Source: Streptomyces sp. Ru62 (GTDB taxonomy: Bacteria > Actinomycetota > Actinomycetes > Streptomycetales > Streptomycetaceae). From it: DNA of 64,000 nucleotides. Under the pieces are notes generated by a model. The model did no database searches. It worked only from the letters and a program-made list of their open reading frames with translations, and had not been told where the DNA came from. Below are positions 59,038-64,000 of this stretch, piece by piece; the stretch's first letter is position 1, and the number at the start of each line of letters is the position of its first letter. The DNA is taken from the NCBI RefSeq assembly GCF_002920615.1, contig NZ_PQSU01000005.1:62001-126000 (forward strand), in the 5' to 3' direction. The translations under genes and the position numbers were made by a program.

Positions 59038-59778
59038 ATGGAGGCTCCGCCGGACAACGACGTGCTCTGGGCACGCTCCCTGCACTTCAGCCACCGCGAC
59101 GGCTCCCCCGGACTCGCCGGGGTCTCGCTCGGCGTACGGCAGGGCGAGATCCTCGCCGTCAGCGGCCCGCGCGGCAGCGGCAAGACGACACTGCTGCGCT
59201 GCCTGTCCGGCCTGGAGCCGGTGCGGTGCGGCGAGGTGTGGTTCAACAGCTCCCCCGTGCACACGCTCGGCCCGATGGCCCGCGAGCGGCTGCGCCGTGA
59301 CCGCTTCGGCTGGATCGACCCCGAGCCGTTCCTGGTCCCCGAGCTGAACGTGTGGGAGAACGCCGCGCTCCCGCTGATGCTGCGCGGCACCGGGCGCCGC
59401 CGGGCCAAGGTGGCCGCGCTGGAGTGGCTGGAGCGGCTGGACGTCGGCGAGAAGGCCCGCAGCCGCCCCCGCGACCTCCAGCACGCCGAACGCCAGCGCG
59501 TCGCCATCGCCCGCGCGCTCGCCCCCGGCCCCACGGTCCTCTTCGCCGACGAACCCACGGCCCCGCTGCACCGCGCCGACCGCGGCCACGTCCTGCGCAC
59601 CCTCACCGCGGCGGCCCGCTCGCACGGCATCACGGTCGTCCTCGCCACGCACGACGCCGAGACCGCCGCCCTCGCCGACCGCACGGTGGCCCTGCTGGAC
59701 GGGCGGCGCGTGCACACCGTGCACCTGCCGGACAGCCCCGACACGGAAGGCCGGGCCGCGTGCTCGCTCTCCGTCTGA
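59038..59778 (+). CDS. ABC transporter ATPase with degenerate signature
   Basis: A 246-residue ATP-binding protein of the MacB/LolD-like exporter group: Walker A SGPRGSGKTT (about 42-51), Walker B TVLFADEPT and H-loop LATHDAE. The signature motif normally LSGGQ reads LQHAERQRVAIARAL, a degenerate C-loop that could weaken catalysis. ATG 59038 has GAGGTG 8 bases upstream. It overlaps the following membrane-protein gene by 19 bases, so the two form one transporter. Substrate unknown. Confidence 0.82.
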   Translation: MEAPPDNDVLWARSLHFSHRDGSPGLAGVSLGVRQGEILAVSGPRGSGKTTLLRCLSGLEPVRCGEVWFNSSPVHTLGPMARERLRRDRFGWIDPEPFLVPELNVWENAALPLMLRGTGRRRAKVAALEWLERLDVGEKARSRPRDLQHAERQRVAIARALAPGPTVLFADEPTAPLHRADRGHVLRTLTAAARSHGITVVLATHDAETAALADRTVALLDGRRVHTVHLPDSPDTEGRAACSLSV

Positions 59779-61069
59779 CCCGTGCCGCCCGGCCCGCCGT
59801 CCAACTGCGCCGCCTGCTGGTGGCCGCGGCCTCGGCGGGCACCGGTTTCCTGCTGCTGTCCTGCCTCGGCCACGCCCTGAACCACCCCGAGGCCGCGGAC
59901 GCCTCCGCGCTGCGCCTGGCCTGGTGCGCGGTGCCGCTCGCCGCCACGGTGTACCTGGCGCTCGCGGTCGCCCGCACCGACCCCGGCACCCGGCCGCGCC
60001 CCGGCCTGTCCGCCGTGGGCCTCGGCCCGGCCCGTCTCATGGCCCTCTCCGCCCTGACGACGGCCCTGTCCTGCACCCTGGGCTCGCTGCTGGCCCTGCT
60101 GGTCTTCCTCCACCTGCGCGGCGACCTGACGGGCATGCCGTTCGACGGCGCGGCGGCGGACGTCCTGGCCGCGGACCGTTCCCTCCCCCTCCCGGCGACC
60201 CTGACCCTCCTCGCCCTGCTCCCGGCCACGGCGACGACGGCGGTGGCCCTGGCCCTGCGCCCGCGGGACCCGGTCCCCCGCCCCGGACCGGCCGGGGCTT
60301 CGGCCGCTTCGGTGCGTACGGGGGGTCGCCGAAGAAGGAGACGTTCGGGGCGGCGGGGCGCTTCCGGGGACGCGCGGCAGCGTCCCCGCGGGCACGGGCG
60401 GCAGCGGACCCGCGTCCCACGGGCGGCGACGAGGCAGCGCAGGGAACGGGACCCGACCCCGAACCCTCCGCACCCGCACCGGACACCGAGGTCCAGCCCC
60501 CCGCCGGCCTGCCCTGGGGCGTGGCCCTCGTCACCGCCGGACTGGCCGTACAGGCCTACGCCGGCCGCTCCACGCCCGCACCCTCCCTCGCCGTGCTCCT
60601 CGGCTGGCTCCTCACCGCCACCGGTCTCGTCCTGGCCTCCCCCGGCCTCACCCATCTGTGCGGACGACTCCTGCAGTGCTCCCGCCCGGGGGCGCTGAGG
60701 CTGCTCGCCGGCCGGGTCCTGATGGCGGAGGCCGCCCGGATCGGCCGCCCGCTGGGCGTGCTCTGCGCGGTGGCGTCCGCCGGCTACGCCATGACCGCCC
60801 TGTACGACGGCGCCGGCCCGGCCCCCGCCTTCGGCCCGCTGTCCGCCCTCGGCGCGTTCGTCGTCGCCGGCTCCACGCTCGCCACCCTCCTCACCGCGGC
60901 CGTGGAGGCCCGCCAGTGCCGCGCCGACACCATCGCCGCGCTGCTCCGCCTCGGCGCGCCCACCGCGATGCTGCGCGGCGCCGCCGCCCTCCGCGCGGCC
61001 GCCCTGCTGGCCCTCTTCGGCCCGCTCACCCTCGGGATCGCCGCGCTGTCGGCGCTGCCGCTGATCTGA
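59760..61069 (+). pseudogene. ABC membrane protein split by a -1 frameshift
   Basis: From GTG 59760, overlapping the ATPase gene, one frame encodes VLALRLTRAARPAVQL and three hydrophobic segments up to about 60280 (VALALRPRD). Beyond this it degenerates into Pro/Arg-rich sequence. The frame one base back becomes coding from about 60320 and carries further membrane segments (GVALVTAGLAVQAYAG, LLGWLLTATGLVLAS, GAFVVAGSTLATLLTA) to the stop at 61067-61069. The switch zone includes six Gs (60320-60325) reading G GGG GGT in the first frame, a classical -1 slippery heptamer. Explanations: base missing in the assembly, true mutation, or programmed frameshifting. The intact protein would have about 436 residues. 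Confidence 0.65.
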
Positions 61070-61164
61070 AAAAACTTCGGCGGTCGCCGATGAGTCCGGC
61101 GCGGGCCGCCGGTCTACCCACCGAACGCGACGAACCGCGCACGACCCGGACGGGAGAGGCCCGC

Positions 61165-61572
61165 ATGTACCAGCAGATGATCTTCGTGAACCTGCCCGTG
61201 AACGACCTGGACGCCTCCAAGAAGTTCTTCACGGAACTCGGCTACTCGATCAACCCGCAGTTCAGCGACGACAAGGCGGCCTCCGTGGTGATCAGCGACA
61301 GCATCGTCGCGATGCTGCTGACCAAGCCGTTCTACGCGACCTTCACCAAGAAGGAGATCGCCGACGCGACGACGACGAGCGAGGTGCTGATCTGTCTGAG
61401 CGCCGAGAGCCGCGAGAAGGTGGACGAGCTGGTCGACAAGGCCATCGCGGCCGGTGGTACGGCGAGCGGCGAGCCCCAGGACCAGGGCTTCATGTACGGC
61501 CGCGCCTTCGACGACCTCGACGGCCACACCTGGGAGGTCGTGTGGATGGACCCGGCGGCCATCCAGAGCTGA
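61165..61572 (+). CDS. VOC-family (glyoxalase-like) protein
   Basis: A 135-residue protein with the vicinal oxygen chelate fold: MIFVNLPVNDLDASKKFFTE at the start, AMLLTKPFYATFTKKE in the middle and FDDLDGHTWEVVWMDP (C-terminal metal-ligand Glu) at the end. Such proteins include lactoylglutathione-lyase relatives, many without a known substrate. ATG 61165 has GGGAGAGG upstream. Possibly cotranscribed with the LOG-like gene 35 bp downstream. Confidence 0.87.
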   Translation: MYQQMIFVNLPVNDLDASKKFFTELGYSINPQFSDDKAASVVISDSIVAMLLTKPFYATFTKKEIADATTTSEVLICLSAESREKVDELVDKAIAAGGTASGEPQDQGFMYGRAFDDLDGHTWEVVWMDPAAIQS

Positions 61573-61607
61573 CCCCGGGGCCCGAACATCCGTGCCAGCA
61601 TGGGCGG

Positions 61608-62732
61608 GTGCAACCGACACCCGCCCAGCCGCACCGCGCCGCCCACGACCGCGAGATAGAGTCCCTCGCCGAGTTCGACGAGGTGGTCGCCGAACACGGC
61701 TCGCTCGCCCGGTTCCGGGTCCAGGCCGTCGACCTGACCAGCCGTACGGACGCCCTGCTCCGCCTCGACACCACGGGCGCCGTCTTCCTCGGCTGCCCGA
61801 TGGACCCGGAGGCCGCCGCCCGGGTCCGGGCCGCCGGGGCCCTGGTGTTCCCGCCGGTACCGGGGCTCCCGTTCGACCCGTACCGCGCCTTCGTCTACAC
61901 GCCCGACGAGCTGTTCGAGGGGCTGGACGCGGGGTACGAGGTGACGCCGGACGCGCGCGCCTACGCCTGGTTCCAGCGGACGAAGGCCGACGGTGACGTC
62001 TTCTCCTCGATGCTCCGCTCGATCCACGACGACGCCGTCTCCGACGCCCTGGACGAACTCCTCGTCGGCGCCCGGGTGGTGGGTGTCATGGGCGGCCACG
62101 CGATGGCCCGTGGGACCGACGCGTACGCCGGTGCCGCCCGGCTCGGCCGCGAACTCGCCCGCGCCGGCTGCACGGTCGCCACCGGCGGCGGACCGGGCGC
62201 GATGGAGGCCGCCAACCTCGGTGCCTACGCCGCTCCGTTCGGCGACGACATGCTGGACGACGCGCTCCGGCTGCTCGCCAAGGCACCCTCGTTCCGGCCG
62301 TCGGTCAGCGAGTGGGCGCGCGCCGCGTTCGAGGTGCGCGAGCGCTGGCCGGGAGGCGGGGACTCGGTGGGCATCCCCACCTGGTTCTACGGCCACGAGC
62401 CGCCCAACGCCTTCGCCGCGCACATCGCCAAGTACTTCGCCAACGCCACCCGCGAGGACGGCCTGCTGGCCCGCTCCACCGCCGGGGTGGTCTTCCTGCC
62501 GGGCGCCGCCGGGACCGTACAGGAGATCTTCGACAACGCGACGCCCAACTACTACGAGTCGCGCGGCGAGCCGACCCCGATGGTGCTCGTGGACAGCGGG
62601 CACTGGACGCGGGAGCTGCCGGCCTGGCCGTTGCTCCGGTCGCTGGCGCGGGGGCGGGCGATGGAGTCCCGAATCGCCCTCGTTGACCGGATCGAGCAGG
62701 CTCCGGACGCGCTCAAACGTCTGGGCGGTTAA
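61608..62732 (+). CDS. LOG-family Rossmann protein
   Basis: A 374-residue protein. The C-terminal two thirds (from about 155) carry the lysine-decarboxylase-like/LOG fold: VGVMGGHAMARG, ATGGGPGAMEAANLGAY and VFLPGAAGTVQEIF, where the usual PGGxGT appears as PGAAGT. LOG enzymes cleave nucleoside monophosphates to free base plus ribose-5-phosphate. The long N-terminal extension (about 1-150) is characteristic of a larger actinobacterial subgroup of unknown substrate. GTG 61608 is the start closest to the conserved region; its ribosome site is weak. Confidence 0.82.
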   Translation: MQPTPAQPHRAAHDREIESLAEFDEVVAEHGSLARFRVQAVDLTSRTDALLRLDTTGAVFLGCPMDPEAAARVRAAGALVFPPVPGLPFDPYRAFVYTPDELFEGLDAGYEVTPDARAYAWFQRTKADGDVFSSMLRSIHDDAVSDALDELLVGARVVGVMGGHAMARGTDAYAGAARLGRELARAGCTVATGGGPGAMEAANLGAYAAPFGDDMLDDALRLLAKAPSFRPSVSEWARAAFEVRERWPGGGDSVGIPTWFYGHEPPNAFAAHIAKYFANATREDGLLARSTAGVVFLPGAAGTVQEIFDNATPNYYESRGEPTPMVLVDSGHWTRELPAWPLLRSLARGRAMESRIALVDRIEQAPDALKRLGG

Positions 62733-62770
62733 TAAGCGGGCAAAGTCAACAGCCGTTGACGGCCGATGCG

Positions 62771-62798
62771 TTGACACTCCTTATGGAGCGCTTATAGA
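62771..62798 (+). promoter_or_regulatory. Sigma-70-type promoter of the LAETG protein
   Basis: TTGACA (62771-62776) and TATAGA (62793-62798) are separated by 16 bp, a near-consensus housekeeping promoter. Upstream, GTCAAC-agcc-GTTGAC (62745-62760) is an inverted repeat whose right half recurs at the -35, a possible regulator site. Confidence 0.65.
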
Positions 62799-62908
62799 CC
62801 TGGGAGCCTCCCGGGGTTGCTGGGGCCTCAGCTGTCCGTGTGTCATCCCTCGCCCCAACTCCCCGTCCACCCCCCGCAATGGCACTCTGTAAAGGACAAA
62901 CGTTGTCC

Positions 62909-63607
62909 ATGACTCTCCGTGGCGCACGCCGTTCCGTGCGCGTTCTGGGTGTCGCCTCCGGGTCGGCGGCGCTGGTGCTCGGACTGGCCGGCTCCGCTCT
63001 CGCGTGCAACATCAAGGACTTCTCCGCCGAAGCCAAGTGCGACGGCGACAAGGGCGTCATCGTCGTCACCGACACCGACGCGTCCGCCAAGGACGCCACC
63101 GTCAGCGTCTTCCTCAAGGGCGTCGGCGGCGTCGAGACCAAGGTCGGCGAGCAGCCGGTCAAGGGGTCCAAGGAAGGCGTCCGGATCACCTTCTCCGAGG
63201 ACTGGAAGCCGAGCGCCACGTACCGGATCCACGTCAAGGCAGGCAACATCGTCGACGAGGACATCCAGCCGGACCTGGTGACCCCGTCCACCGCCTGCAA
63301 GACCGAGAGCGAGACCCCGAAGCCGACGGCCAGCGCGACCCCGTCGCCGTCACCGTCGTCGTCGCCGGGCAAGTCCGCCCCGGCCCAGCCGGCGACCCCG
63401 GCCCCGTCGGCCTCGGGATCGAGCTCCGCCCCGGCCGGTACCGCCGAGAACGCGCCGTCCCCGGCGGCCGGTGAGTCCAACCTCGCCGAGACCGGTGCGA
63501 ACTCCAACACCGGTCTGATAGCCGGCGTCGCGGCGCTCCTGGTCGTCGTCGGCGGTGGCGCCGTCTGGTTCGGCATGCGCCGCCGTGGGGCGAGCCGCAA
63601 CGGCTGA
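62909..63607 (+). CDS. LAETG-anchored cell-surface protein
   Basis: A 232-residue sortase substrate. The signal peptide (cleavage near [10 protein letters not shown]) precedes an Ig-like domain (about 35-125, with Cys at each end), a Ser/Pro/Ala/Thr-rich wall-spanning region (about 130-195), the sorting motif NLAETGAN, a membrane helix ([19 protein letters not shown]) and a basic tail RRRGASRNG. LAxTG motifs are recognised by class E sortases (established for Streptomyces). ATG 62909 is given; TTG 62903 has better spacing from AAAGGA and may be the true start. Function of the exposed domain is unknown. Confidence 0.85.
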   Translation: MTLRGARRSVRVLGVASGSAALVLGLAGSALACNIKDFSAEAKCDGDKGVIVVTDTDASAKDATVSVFLKGVGGVETKVGEQPVKGSKEGVRITFSEDWKPSATYRIHVKAGNIVDEDIQPDLVTPSTACKTESETPKPTASATPSPSPSSSPGKSAPAQPATPAPSASGSSSAPAGTAENAPSPAAGESNLAETGANSNTGLIAGVAALLVVVGGGAVWFGMRRRGASRNG

Positions 63608-63622
63608 CCTCACCGCCGTACC

Positions 63623-63662
63623 GCCCCGGCCCGTCCCCTGTGCCCAGGGGGCGGGCCGGGGC
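63623..63662. terminator. Hairpin terminator between convergent genes
   Basis: A perfect 11-bp outer stem (gccccggcccg, 63623-63633, with 63652-63662) extended by an inner cccct/agggg stem, located in the 58-bp gap between the LAETG gene and the leftward gene at the window end. Confidence 0.8.
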
Positions 63663-63665
63663 GCG

Positions 63666-64000
63666 TCAGCCGAACGTGGTCCGCGCCAGCCAGAACTCCA
63701 GCACCACGCGATCGCCGAGCACCTCCAGTCCGGGCGTGTCCAGCGGCAGCCGGCAGCCGGAGTTCAGCATCCCGGTCCACGCCCACACTCCCGGTGTCGG
63801 AGCCGGCCTCGCGCAACGCGCCGACGACCAGCTGGCCCGTGCCGGCGAGCCACTGGCCCAGGGCCGCCGCGTCCCCGCGCTCCTCGGTGCCGACGCCCAG
63901 CGGCACCTCGTCCGGCGGGATGTTCCCCCGCGCCCGGGTGCGCACCAGGGCGTGGACCCAGCGCAGGGCGCCCCCATATGGCGTACGAGGTCCTCCAGCG
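63666..64000 (-). pseudogene. Maleylpyruvate isomerase-type protein, partial, two frameshifts
   Basis: The gene runs off the right edge. Homology-like segments are spread over two frames: LEDLVRHMG (window edge), then in a second frame GALRWVHALVRTRARGNIPPD ... WLAGTGQLVVGALREAGSDTG (segments quoted in part), then back in the first frame VWAWTGMLNSG ... VVLEFWLARTTFG and the stop at 63666. The pattern (EDLVRH ... RW ... VWAW) fits the mycothiol-dependent maleylpyruvate isomerase/DinB-like family. One base seems missing in the C5 run at 63971-63975 and one extra near 63789. The two shifts compensate, which points to sequencing error, or a decayed gene. Confidence 0.6.

Noticed and set aside
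59038..61069. ATPase partner for the sugar or polyamine importers
   Set aside because: It is of exporter (MacB/LolD) type, lacks the TOBE domain of MsiK/PotA, and is coupled to its own membrane protein.

Overview
The window is chromosomal DNA of an actinomycete, almost certainly a Streptomyces. G+C is very high, GTG and TTG starts are common, many operon junctions are 4-base ATGA or GTGA overlaps, Tat-type lipoprotein signals and an LAxTG sortase substrate are present, and a chitinase carries a DasR-like operator. No rRNA, tRNA, CRISPR array, prophage or intact insertion sequence was seen.

Layout. (1) 1-2300: the tail of a probable lamin-tail-domain protein and an acyl-CoA dehydrogenase, convergent and separated by a MITE-like palindromic element flanked by CTAG. 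(2) 2.5-20 kb: a compact locus that looks like a complete xyloglucan utilisation system. It has a LacI regulator, GH31, a leftward operon (binding lipoprotein, two permeases, GH74, GH42, GH95, GH12) and a divergent GH3. Four near-identical palindromes centred on GAAGCGCTTC lie before the regulator and in the GH3/operon divergent region. GH74 and GH12 are exported; GH31, GH42, GH95 and GH3 have no signal peptide. This suggests cutting outside the cell, ABC import of oligosaccharides (no ATPase gene in the locus, so presumably a shared one), and removal of Fuc, Gal, Xyl and Glc inside. (3) 20-38 kb: aldehyde dehydrogenase, PucR regulator, a TraG/VirD4-like ATPase, gabT, a PAP2 phosphatase, a GH18 chitinase, and a putrescine/spermidine operon (aldehyde dehydrogenase, potD-A-B-C homologues, FAD amine oxidase). 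(4) 38-48 kb: unlinked small functions (NADAR, DUF4190, adenosine deaminase-like, GDPD, F420/NADP-type reductase with divergent HxlR, serine hydrolase, membrane protein, nitroreductase, IclR, FAD oxidoreductase) and a 49-bp minisatellite. (5) 48.4-54 kb: a NamZ-like (DUF1343) exo-muramidase, a double GNAT protein and a sugar ABC importer, probably for cell-wall sugar salvage. (6) 54-59 kb: a second polyamine-type cluster (orphan PotD-like lipoprotein, aldehyde dehydrogenase, divergent Lrp/AsnC regulator, class III aminotransferase). (7) 59-64 kb: an ABC ATPase with a frameshifted membrane partner, a VOC protein, a LOG-family protein, an LAETG surface protein, and a partial maleylpyruvate-isomerase-type gene with two compensating frameshifts.

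Main points: the xyloglucan locus with its candidate operator set; the muramidase/importer operon; the two polyamine modules, which with gabT could take putrescine through GABA to succinate; and several small tandem duplications that copy start or stop codon regions (27572, 53005, 57454). Frameshifts at 60320 and 63971 both sit at G/C homopolymers, so base-calling error must be excluded before calling those genes broken.
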